From assembly GCA_950295325.1 (NCBI GenBank), contig OX485807.1, forward strand, positions 47,214,440 through 47,274,439: DNA of 60,000 bases. Reading direction: 5' to 3'. Made by a program: the position numbers and the translations under genes. Positions 1-11,900 of the stretch are shown here, in pieces. Position 1 is the stretch's first letter; every line of letters starts with the position of its first letter. Under the pieces are notes generated by a model, which made no database searches, was not told where the DNA came from, and worked only from the letters and a program-made list of their open reading frames with translations. This stretch comes from Polytrichum commune (taxonomy: Eukaryota; Streptophyta; Polytrichopsida; Polytrichales; Polytrichaceae).

Positions 1-213
1 GTAAGTGCAGTTAGCATGGATGAGCTTGTGTATCTAGGACATGTCATCTCGGCAGAGGGGATCACTTTTGACCCTGCGAAGGTGGAGGCGGTTCTGCAAT
101 TCACCACACCCAGGAATATGGAAGGCGTCCGATCCTTCTTGAGCCTTGTCAACCACTATCGCATATTCGTGAGGGCATTCGCGGCAGTGGCTACTCCACT
201 CTATCACCGAACA
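1..213 (+). mobile_element. Ty3/gypsy retrotransposon pol fragment (RT end / RNase H junction)
   Basis: The frame is open from base 1 to a TGA at 214-216. It reads the conserved segment that links reverse transcriptase to RNase H in Ty3/gypsy elements: YLGHVISAEGI, then DPAKVEAV, then RSFLSLVNHYRIFVR and ATPLYHRT. These match the family pattern LGH-x-(I/V)-S-x-(E/D)-G-I and R-S-F-L-G-L-x-x-Y-Y-R-x-F. Only about 70 codons remain. No LTR, integrase or remaining pol can be seen, so this is a truncated, non-autonomous piece. It lies upstream of the first callose synthase exon visible here, probably in that gene's 5' flank or first intron. Confidence 0.85.
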
Positions 214-947
214 TGAAGTATCTCATCAATACTTTTAACATGGAGTCTTCGGGATAAAATTGTTGAAGATGTGGGAATCTGAAAGAATCACGGACATTGA
301 TAGTTTAGTAAAGAATTCAGCCGACTTTGTAATTCCCACTATTTGGATTCTCAAGCTTATGTGGGAGAAGTTCAGACGCAAGCTTATTTTGTCCTTTATT
401 TTAGGGAGGAACTTCAGTTTGGAGCACATATGGCCATTTGGTGGACTGGCACATGTAGCCGTTGAAGCTTCCTCATCATTTTGTGTATATTATGGAATTA
501 AGAAACTGCACAATGAAGGAACTATGTAAGACATTGGCACAATATGTAGAGTGCATTGCTGATGGTATCGAATATGAGCACATTACCAATTCTAGATCTA
601 TATTTGAAGAGACTCAAGATTGAATTACTGCCTATCAAATTTGGGGTTGCAAGTAGTATGTGAGGAAATATGATTGATTGCAAGTAGTATGTGAGGAAAT
701 GTATGGCCTTTCTGAAGTATTCACTGATTCAGGATGATGTGTGTCATCCGCCAAGGACTTGTCTGGGAATATATTTACACTGAGAAATAAGGTTTATGAT
801 CTGTTTCTACTCACGTGCATCATAGTTAGGGTAATTGTCTTTGTAGGACAGTAGAAATCGCTCACCAACATCAATTTAATATTATGCTCTGCATCCACAT
901 GAATTATGAGGAATCTAATGGGTTCCTTTTTTTGTGATCTGTGTCAG
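214..947. other. Non-coding stretch before the first visible callose synthase exon
   Basis: No callose synthase coding sequence can be matched here. The segment that should precede residues C-E-Y-A-Y-S in this family is absent. Short open frames exist but show no recognisable domain. A 23-bp direct repeat sits at 647-700. The stretch ends in a good acceptor (…gtgtcag) at 945-947, so it is read as intron, possibly with TE-derived DNA. Confidence 0.5.
647..700. repeat. Short tandem direct repeat, 2 x 23 bp, period 31
   Basis: The 23-bp unit ttgcaagtagtatgtgagg… occurs at 647-669 and again at 678-700 with no mismatch that I can see, separated by 8 bp. It looks like a recent local duplication inside an intron. 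Confidence 0.8.
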
Positions 948-3900
948 TGTGTGAATATGCTTACTCACTGTCACAAAACCTGGATCCAGCAAGTACTGGC
1001 ACGGGTGTGTTGCAGTTCAAGACAGGGTTGCTAGCTGTCATCAAGGTGCAACTGAAAACCCTGATTTTGTATCATTTGTTGCAAGAGCAAGTGTCAGTCA
1101 TTTGATACTGTTGTATGTCTTCTATTCTGATTCACACTATCATGGACTTTTGACCTGGTACAGCAAAAGATGCTGCTAAAGCGGAGCGCAGATTTGATTG
1201 AAGAAAGAGTTGATCGAAGAGATTACATATATGTCATTCAAGAATTTTATAGGGACTTTAGGGAGAGGCAAAACCTTGATGATCTGGAGAATGAGGACAG
1301 AGTGCATGGACAGAATGGTACAAATGACGAGGACCCCATCATGTAAGCCACAGTCTTTACGACCCTTGATTTCTGTGTGTTTGGTGTGGAAAGTCTCATG
1401 TCTGAAGGTCAGCAGAGGTTCTTTGTTCTTACATTAGTGCTGGCTTTGGGTTTTCGCAGGTCTGAGCAACGGACAGAGGCAAAAAGAAAGATGTACATAA
1501 CAGCAGAGATACTCAATGAGGTTATCAATGCATTTAAGAGGGAGTTTCCAGATGTGGAGGTGATCCGAGAGGTAGTGTACTTTATTTCATTTAGCCAACT
1601 AATGCATTGGAGTCTACAGTGGATTTCAATGTTGTCGGTTGTAAGAATGGTGTATAAATTTGTCAGATTGAACTCTAGGTGTTGGAAACTTGAATGCCTG
1701 AATAGTAGTTTATGTTTCTTCAGTGTTAGTTCCACATCTACACTTTGACCTGTAGCCACTGCTTATACTAGATCTATGTTTAGTGCAGTTGCCAGACCCA
1801 TGGTGTACTAGACTTCGGGCAAGCACTGGGCAGGGTTCAAGCATCAGTAGGGTTGGGGTGGGGGAGCTTAAGTAACTAGATTTTGAAGGAGACACTGTTC
1901 ACCTTGCCAAGGGATTTCTTACCAAGGGTTTATGGACAGTACAAGATCACATGTACAATCCTCAATAAACACATTTAAGTGCTAATATTTCTGGCATGTT
2001 CCAGTTAAAGAGGGTGATGGAAGATGATGCAAATAAGCTTCGGGCATTCAAACCCTACAATATCCTTCCACTTGAGAGCCCTGGTGTGGCTAATGCTTTT
2101 GAATACATTCCAGAGGTAGGAGTTCACACTACACAATTTTCATATTCTTTACACAAAGTTTGAAAGAAATTGGGACCTACAGCCGTCAATTTTCATATTC
2201 TTATCCAGTGTACTTGTTTTTAACTATTGCTTACTTTTGCATTGACAATATGTGTTACCTTGGGATGTTCTTTCTCTTCTTTGTGATTTGCTTAAGTTAC
2301 CTTAAAATTTAGTGGTGTAATAGTCAGTTGTTTCTGGGAATAGGTGACTGCTGCAACAAGGGTAATTGAGTACAATACCAACACATCTGAGCTACCTCGA
2401 TTTCCAGATGACTACAACTTTCCCGAGGACAGGGCTGTTGACATTTTAGATTTTTTGCAGTATGCATTTGGATTTCAGGTTTGTAATTCCATGAAAGCTG
2501 CACAAAGTTTTATTTTCTAAGCATAAATTAGAGTAGTACTCAAAGGTTGCAAGTTGGACCTGATTTACATAAAAAATATATGGAGTAGCTAGTACTTCAA
2601 ATGCATTTGTAGGACTTATGTAGCATTTCTAGGCTTAGGCAATAAGAGGTGATCATAGTCATGTCCACTACCCTTGCATATATCTGCCTTTTGTATTGTA
2701 AGTTCCACTTCAGATGCGGTCTATCCTTGCTCCTTGTTAGTTTTGATATGTCTCCCACTCATCATATTGTGTCAATCATCAATTCTCCAAGACATCTCTT
2801 TTTTATTGTGATTCTAAGGAGGTGGTATGTTGATTATGATTATCCAAAACAGGCTGCCAATGTTGCAAACCAGCGAGAACATCTGATTCTCCTCCTGTCC
2901 AACTCTCAGGCCCGTCGATTTACTGACTCCACGTCACGTCAGGCTGTTGAGTCAGAGACCAAGGTATTTTTTTAGTTAACTGACTAAAAAGTTGAAAAGT
3001 CCATCATTTAACTTCTGTACAGAGATGCACCGGTTCTCTATACTCTTGCGTTGATTTCACTGGAAATATGGGACCTCAAGTTTTGTACTGATACAGGCAG
3101 TTCATGCTTGCATTAGTCCCTGCTACAGACCTGAAAGAGGTGGTACAACTGATTGTGTGTTGTGCTGATCTGTGGTGAATGTATTTTGGCAGCTTCAAGA
3201 TGAAGCTGTTGTCACTGTACATGCTGCATTCCTGGATAATTATGAGCGATGGCGCAAGTATTTAGGACAGGACTCGATGGCTAAAAGTCGGTATGTATGC
3301 TTATCATTCAGTTTGACTTATAAATCAAACTAGGCATGGTCAACCACCTTCACTTGCAAATGTGGAGACAAATAATTGCAGTTCTCCCTTATTTCGAGAC
3401 CATCTTTAAGAGGCTTTATTGAGACAGATAGCATCTCACCTTAAATCTCAAGGAAAGTTTTGGAAATCCACAGCCTAACTCTGGAGGAAACTTAAGCCTA
3501 CAGGGTTCTATCTATATTCTAACATAGATATGCTTATGAGTCTCAATTGTCCCTGCTTGAAGTTGGTACTCTTGCACCAAGTACGGCAATATAGACACTC
3601 AGTAATAAATTCTACTCAAGAAAGTTGGACGTGTTGATGAGGTCTAGCTCTGTGTCAAGCTCTTGATGATTGATAATCATAGCATCTAGAGAATTTTGCA
3701 GCATACATTGCTAATCAGGTTATATCAACTCTACAGCACCACTTCAAGACTGTCCTCAATGCAGTTCAGTCTTTTCATGATAGCCCTTTACATACTCATC
3801 TGGGGCGAAGCAGCAAATTTGCGGTTTTTGCCAGAGTGCCTCTGCTACATATTCCATCATGTAAGTCATATTTCTTAATCATTGTTTTTTTGGGAACTGT

Positions 3901-6900
3901 CTTGAAATATGAGGTCCAAATGAGGATAACATTTTGTTTCTCAATAATGCAGAAGTCTGTAGCGATACCACTGTACATGTTGATTGTCAATCTAAAGACT
4001 GGAAATTGGCCTGTATTTTGCTTCTGATTCAAAAAACCTATTGTGGACTGTGTTTCTTTCCAGTCTTTTCATTTGTTCAGGGGCTGTTTCTTGTTAGGTG
4101 TGGAATGAGTAGTCAGTCTTTTAGATGAGCACTGCCGACCTCCAACAATTTAATTAACTGGAAACCTTGGTATCACATTAGACATTTGTTTTGTGGGACA
4201 ATAGTGGAGTGCAACAATCCAATTTTAAATACAAAACTGGTCTGCTCTGATCCAACAGTGATTCAATATTGTAATTTGGCTCAAGTGTGTCTATAGGTTG
4301 TGAAGAATTGGTCCAAAGTTTGTTGGGTATTGCCTGAGTCCTAATGTACAATCTCACTAAAAGTGTTTAAGGGCTCTTGTGATCTGTTGTGCAGATGGCA
4401 CATGAATTGCAAGAACTGCTTGAGATGTCTCGAGTAAAGAGGTCACAAACATTTCTTGCTAATTCACCACATTCATTCTTGGACAAGATTGTCACCCCTA
4501 TCCACAAGATTTTATGTGCGGTAAGGTTCTGCAGCGATCCTCGTTGGTTTATTTTGGTAGTGAATTTGATAGTGTTCCTAATAGAGTCTGGTTTCTCATC
4601 TAACTTGTGAATCTCAAACTCCTTGGATGGATCTTGACTAAAGCATGGATTGAGAAGTACTTACCATTATGCTCTTGGTGGGTCACAGGAGGCAAAAATC
4701 TGTGCAGATGGGAAAGCTCCACATTCGTCATGGCGCAATTATGATGATTTTAATGAATTTTTCTGGTACTTGTTTAAATCTGATAACGACCTCAATTCTT
4801 GTATGTCTGATCCTATTCTGGTCTTTTAGGATTAAAAGTGGTTTGACTGGAAGGAAACAACTGGTCCTACCAAGGCTCCTTTGGTCTTTAATGTTGAGTT
4901 CTGGCAACAGATGAATGTTGAAGTCCATCTGTGTGCAGCCATTATCAGTATTCTAGAGAGTACCTGGTAGTTATACTTGACTAGTACACCAGTTTGCCAG
5001 TAATAAATAATAGAGTGGCATAAAAAGTTCAAAGCTTTGATTTGTAGTTCATGATGCAATCCTGCTGGGACCAGGGCACCATCTTGCTTTGAAATTGGTT
5101 GGCCATGGAGGCTAGAGGCTGGATTCTTTGTGAAGCCCAAGAAAGTGTTTCGTACAAAGGCTGACAAACTTGTAAGTTCTGGCATCTTGCATACTATGCA
5201 CCCCACAGTTGTCTTATAAATGGCCAAACGTAGCATAAATTGAATAGAGGGAGCTATGAGCAAAGTGAGACATCATTTTTCATTATGCTTTTGCTGTCTA
5301 TGCTATTCTGGGATGCTTGTCATTTTTCATATCCAATGTCAATGCCAAGTACATTCAACTCAACTTTTACAGTTCAGTGGTGAGTCAGGGTGGATTTTGG
5401 AAAAATGAGGCCAGCTGGGAGATGGAGATCCAAGCTTTTGTTCCACTTGTACAACTTAGGGAATAAGGACATTATGCTAAAAGTTTCAAACTTGTACTGT
5501 AGATTAGGCAAGAAGCTCATATCAAGTTATGGATGCCTCATGAATATGATCTGATTGATAGGAGCCTAAACCAAGACCTGAAGAATCTCCTTTGATGCCT
5601 GGCGAAAGAAGAGAGAAGAAAGTGGGCAAAACAAATTTTGTGGAGCACAGGACAGGCTTTCATCTGTACCATAGCTTCCACCGTCTTTGGATTCTTCTTG
5701 TCTGTATGCTTCAGGTGAGCTGATGTTTTTGGATTCAAATTCCAATTCTTAAAGGATGTCCAAATATTGGAGAGCAATTTACAAGTGAATGATGAGGTTG
5801 TGAGTATATGAAGTGATCCTTTTGTTCCATATCCCGCTGCTTCAAGAATGTTTCCTGAGGTTGGGCTTAATCTTAGATTCTGCATGGAATCCTCAGGTTG
5901 CTATTCAGAGAGTTCATAGTGATCAGTTTGTTATGCCAGAAATTGCCAGTTGACTTGAGTTGATAGTGATTTTATGAATCACATTTTGTGTCACCTCTTT
6001 GGAGCGCCTTCTTGTTCACTTACCTAGGGTTGAATAGTTCATGACAGGGATTTGACGTTTCTGTACAACTGCTGGATTATAGACTTTACTCTTCATGTAG
6101 ATTTGGCTTGGTGTTTCCATATTCTGCCTATCATCTGATTTGCAGTTTCCAATTTCTAAGTGGAATGCACCTGCCACACCTTTAACCTTTGGCTTCCATG
6201 CTGGCAGGGCCTTGCAATCTTTGCCTTCTGTGACAGAAAATTGACTGGTGCCAACTTGAAGTACATTCTTAGTGTTGGGCCTACTTTTGTCATTATGAAA
6301 TTCATCCAGTGTAAGTAGTTTATATCACCAAGCATGATTAGAATGATCTTATACATGAATAACTACTTATAGGACATATACTTCCACAGAGATAGGCTGC
6401 TATTTTGACAATGTTTCGTTTTTTAGGATGTACAGTTTTCAACACAAGAGGTTCTGAGCCAGGTTCATGAAAATACAATATGTTTGTGATTGTAAAATTT
6501 AGATGGGAGTTCTGTATTGAATGGTATGGAGATCGAACCTGGTTAGATGTACACAGGATCTTCATGTTTGACCAAGTTAGCTAGTGGTTGAGTGTAATGG
6601 TTGTGCATTGTTACTGGTTTGGGTGCAGCCGCTCTGGATGTTATATTGATGTGGGGGGCGTACAGAAGCACTCGAGGTCGCACTATTTCAAGAACATTAA
6701 TTCGCTTTTTCTGGTTTGCTATACTTTCAGCAGTCATGGTCATCTTGTACATGTAAGTGTTCAGTAGACACACTTTGGTGTTTTCTTTCATTGGTCCTGC
6801 TCTAGCTGGAAGTCCGGATTCTCAAAAACAAAGTACCCTCTGTGAGTTGGTCAACTACAGCCTGACTAATACTCCTCATCTGAAATCTCTGAAACTACTG

Positions 6901-8977
6901 AGATTTGTTTCTGGTGGCAGAAAGACCATTCAAGAAGAAGACAGTGGGTTGGGATTTCAGACCTGGTATAATATCTACTGCTGGGTCTTGGGAATGTATG
7001 GTGGGTTACAACTTTGCCTTGCATTACTTTTACGAATCCCGTGGTTCCGAACACAAGGCGAGAAGTGCTCAGACTTCTCCCTTGTACAAGTCTTACAATG
7101 GTTGCACCAGGTATTGCATCAAACTACAAGCAAGTTCTGACTTTTTCTGAACCTGTGGGATGACAGTCATACTCGCTAAAACTTGCAAGCCAGGTAATGT
7201 GGATATGAAGTCAGTTCTTACAGCCCTGGATTGTTGATTCTTAGGAACAAACTTATGTGGGACGAGGTATGTACGAGAGGACTGCAGATTATTTAATGTA
7301 AGCAACTCAACCCTGTGAGGGTAATGACTGAAGATCTGCATAGGAAAATGCCCACTTGAAAGTCCTTGTAATTTTTAAAGACAATTCAACCTCCCTTTTG
7401 GTGACAAGTTCTCAATGGAGATGGTCCTGCTTTTGCCATCATAAAGGGGACTGGATTTGTTGAGATTCTTCATACTTGACTGGTTTTAAAGTATGAAGAA
7501 TACTTCCAAGTTTTTCCTCTTGGTATTATTGGAAGGAATATGAAGATGTGGTGCAGCGGTCATTGCAATGAATTAGGTTAGTCATTGTGATCTTAATGTA
7601 TAAATCCTCGCATTTATCACAATCTCTCTTTTACATGAAGATGAGACAGACCTCGTAGGTATATTGCTCTCTGAATTTCAAGCTGCGAGTCTGTTGCATG
7701 AGCTGACCAGTGCTGATCTTTCATCCTTGCTGCCATATACTTGTCACGTAGGTACACTTTATTCTGGCTTGTCATTGGGGCGTGTAAGTTCTCCTTCAGC
7801 TATTTTCTACAGGTATGTTTAGGATTCAGGATTATGTGGTTTTGGCATCACAAATTTGAAAGAAGCAGATTGGATGCAACGTTTTTTGCACTGTCATTAG
7901 GGGTAAATTGGAATAATTATTATCTTTTGGAGGGTATCACAGATACAACCCATGGTGGGACCAACAAGAATCATTATCGGCCTCACAAACATCAATTATC
8001 GATGGAGGGACCTTATTTCAAAAAGTATGTATTCTGGAAGTTTTCTTTCTTTATTTCGTTTGTGCTTTTGAAAATTAGATATGAAAGCTGTATATGAGTC
8101 CTATGCCACCTAAATGTAGTTGTATTATTCAGTTTCTCCTTTTGTAAATATATCGGCAAACAGACTTATAGCCTTTTTTCCCTGGACACGTTTTTGTTAG
8201 TTAATTATGTTTCTTTGTGCCTTGCATTAGATACAATCATAGTATCTAATTCCACCACAATTCATACAGGGAAGTAGGATGAGTGCACTAGTTATGAGAT
8301 AGTATGTGGTGTTTGGCAGCACTCTCATACTTGTTGGAGAACACCGGATGAGGGTGTAACTCTAGATGGGACACATTTCTGAAGGTAGATCACTGGCTTT
8401 TGTTGATTGATGTTTTGACATTTGCATCAGGTAATCATAATGCCCTTACGCTGGTGTCTTTATGGGCTCCTGTGATCATGGTAAGCTCTGTTCACCTGAG
8501 AAGATTTGCTTATAATCTAGTTTTATTGCTGGCTTGCATAACAATTTGAGCCTTTTAAAAAAAATAAAATTGTGGACATATGCAGAAATTCCAAATTATT
8601 AATTTTGTTTAATCGCATTTCAACATGCACGTGAAGTGTCCAAACATAGTTGTTTGCAAGTAACACCTAATTCATACACTTGAGTCTGAACACCTTAAAA
8701 AGTTGTGCCTTTGAACAAGGACTATTTGCAGGGTGGAATTCTTTGAAGTAGGTATTTGACTTCTCAAAGATATTTTAGTGATCTTGTATTACACAGGCCA
8801 GTAAATGGTGAAAGATAGAGCACATGATTTGGTCAAACATACAATGCCAAGGTTCATAATCCAGTATGCTGACGTGGAATTTTCCTACAGATTTACTTTC
8901 TGGATCTGCAAATATGGTATACTGTAGCATCTGCAATTATTGGAGGCCTTGATGGAGCAGTGATGCATCTCGGTGAG
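948..8977 (+). other. Callose synthase exon block 1: N-terminal region and first membrane cluster
   Basis: Exons: 948-1045, 1164-1342, 1460-1571, 2005-2115, 2344-2478, 2853-2963, 3193-3290, 3737-3860, 4395-4520, 4689-4765, 5075-5171, 5562-5714, 6208-6310, 6629-6752, 6921-7110, 7245-7297, 7752-7812, 7943-8024, 8431-8480, 8891-8977. The first exons encode the soluble N-terminus (VIQEFYRDFRERQNLDDLE at 1164-1342; NQREHLILLLSNSQARR at 2853-2963). Exons from 5562 onward add hydrophobic helices (LWILLVCMLQ, FFWFAILSAVMVILY, YTLFWLVIGACKFSFSYFLQ, IYFLDLQIWYTVASAIIGG). The short segment GRGMYERTADYL (7245-7297) is diagnostic of the family. Confidence 0.92.
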
Positions 8978-11900
8978 GTGGGTACAACTTCTTTATCCAC
9001 TCTAAGACTTTACTTGGTCGGAGGAGGGTTTGCTCACTATCAATTACGGTAATCTCCCGCTTAAGTATGCACTTTGAACCGGAGTTGTTGGTGCGCACTT
9101 AGTTGGTAGGTGCATACTTTGCAAATTTCCATCGAACCAGAAGAAATGAGCGGTTTTAAAAATATCGACGATGCAAACAACAAAGAATATTGTGTTGTTT
9201 TGTTGGAGGACGTTGATGAAGTTCTAGAAATGATGCAAATTGAAGAAGAACCACCCATCGATGACGAAATCCAACATATCAAGACATTTATGTATCTAAA
9301 AGTGCTATCGACTTCAAAGGCTTTGAAGCTCTACACAACACTGTCCTCGACATTGATGACCAATTGCTTTGTTATGATGTTCAAACAAGAGCTAGACAAA
9401 TGTATGATGAACTGTGACGATCATTTGAGATGTTTCATTGAAACGTTAACAAACTGACATTGAATGTTGAGCATAAAAAAATCATGCATTTGCGGCAAAT
9501 GACTCTGCATGACATGTTCAAACAATAAAGTATGAACCTTGATTTTTGTCAAAAAAATTGCGCACTTAACCGGGATGTGTACTTAAACGGGTGCGTACTT
9601 AAGTGGGACTGTACTTCAGATAGTTTTTGCTTTGGCTGGAACAATCTCTTGGTTTGTCTCTTCTTTACATTGTTATAAGTTGCAGCTGAATCCTTATAAC
9701 GGAGTTATTAGTCCACTAAATTATGTAGCATATGCAAAAGCCAATCTTTCTCTGGTTATGTCAATCTTCTGATTAGGCTTACATATTTGGCACTTGTGGC
9801 AGATTCGGTCTCTTGACACATTAAGGACACGGTTCTCTTCCTTGCCAACAGCTTTTGTCAAGCGTCTACATCCATCCAGAGGCTCTGGCAGTTATCAAAT
9901 GTATGTTCATAGAATCCATGTCATGCTTTAAAGTAGTAGGTAGTTCAGTAAGAGGACATTCTTGAAACCTGTGAGATTATACTACAGAGAGTGATCCAAC
10001 CTCATGAAGCATTGCCCCTGGTTTTGCAGGACAAGGAGTGATTCCCTTGGTGGTCAGGTGCAGGACATTTGCTCATAACTCATAACTCGTAACCTCAATT
10101 AATGGTTAATACTTGGTCTCATGCACTTTGATTTAAATTAATCTGATGTGTATCAAGTATTTTTTGTGTTTCACGAGTCCCTTTTTGGTCATAAACTCCA
10201 TTATTATTTTCCTGGACAGACTATGCGTAAGCATTTTGTGCCCCTGTACCATCTATTCTAAATGTTTGTCTCATTGGTCTCTGCAGGCTCCTGAGTCAAA
10301 AGTTGATGCCATTAAGTTTGCTCCTTTTTGGAATGCCATCATCAGGTCCTTCCGTGAAGAGGACCTCATAAATAACAGGTAATCTGAGCCAATAAGCAAT
10401 CTAGGTGTTTCAGGACAACTGCGATCCTATTGCTGTGCTTCTCTGGTTGTTCTAGCCTATTATTGACATTAGGCCTGACTTTGAGTTATAGGTGTTAAAG
10501 CTGGTAATGTTACCATCGTGTCCCCTAAGGATTCTATCCTTGGTCTTGAGAACTTTGAAAGGATGGAAAAAGCCACCCTCCTAAGCCAAGCTTCTGAAGA
10601 AAGATCTATGACAATCAGAGCCTTGAAGATATGACATCCTCTTATTGCACCTTTTCTTGAGGGATGTGTCATCCGTTAATTTTTTGAATGGTAATTGCCC
10701 TCTAAAGATGGAGACTTTGTAGTTTGTAGTGGTCAGATTTAGGGTGTGGTGTGAATGTTGTAGGCTCCATGAATGATGTACAACCAAAGACCTCAAAATG
10801 AATCGTTCTACATCTACAGGACTCCAAATACAGTGCATTCAAAACATTTTCTTTAGACTACCTTAGGTCTATCGTAGAGCAGTCTAGGATATAAATTGAA
10901 GAATTCATATACAAGTGTTCTTGAAGTTGGAAAGAAAAAACAGGTATGTATCTGGAAGATTGTTCATTTGACTTCTTTATGACAAAATCTGGGAGTCTGC
11001 TTTACTGGTAAATCAAATAATTTCACTGGGAGGTGTGAGTATGTATTATGGTTTCATTGAGTACTTTAAGCTTATGAGTTTGTTGCAAGTTTTGCAGAGA
11101 GGAAGAGTGGCTACTCATGCCTGACAACAAAATTATGGCTGGGACAAATTCGCATTATGCATTGGTCCAATGGCCTTTGTTCTTGTTGGCCAACAAGGTT
11201 TGTATTTGCAAAGGTCTTCTCATCTCTAAAGCCATGTGAAGTCTAGATTGGAGACATTCTTCTAGCCATCAATTAAGGTCAAGGAGAAATATGAGTGGGG
11301 TTTTAACATCTGCAATTGCTATGGCTAAGGCATTCTACAAGAATTTTTATATAACGCTTGCAATGTTATGTGTTGCAGGTGTATGTTGCTTGTGACATAG
11401 TGGGGAATAAGCAAGCTACCCAAGAGGAGCTATGGGACAAGATAGGGCGTGACCCATATATGAAATATGCAGTACAGGAGGCATATGATTCCCTAAAAAT
11501 CATTTTGTTAGATCTATTAAATATCGAAGATTCTCAGTGGTGTGTGTTACTTGTCTTACAAGCCTTCCCTTCCTTTGGTTTTCATTTGGTTTCTTTCCAA
11601 AATCAGTTTCTAATTTGAAGAAACCAAACACTATCATCTATGACACCAGTGTACATTGTCCCCAGTTTTCTTCACACTTGGCCATATTAATAAGGTCTCT
11701 TTTGAGAACTAAAAATAGCTCTCCTTACAGTTGTGAGTTTTCTTTGCGACTGTAGAGCAGTTTAAGGTTAAATCACATGTCTGATTTTCCTGGCAACACA
11801 GCCGATATTCACTAGCTAGTTCTGTGGTATGAACATCTTTGCTGGGACAGGGTGACTGATATGTATAACGATATCAATGTCCAAATGGGATTTGGAGAGC

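Noticed and set aside
260-529. 89-codon plus-strand open frame near the window start
   Set aside because: No domain and no match to the expected callose synthase N-terminus; kept as part of the non-coding stretch.
1141-1210. Apparent frameshift in the N-terminal callose synthase exon (a frame reading AKDAAKAER then stop)
   Set aside because: The exon starts right after cag at 1164, and the frame Q-K-M-L-L-K-R-S-A-D-L-I-E-E is open and joins both neighbours in phase.
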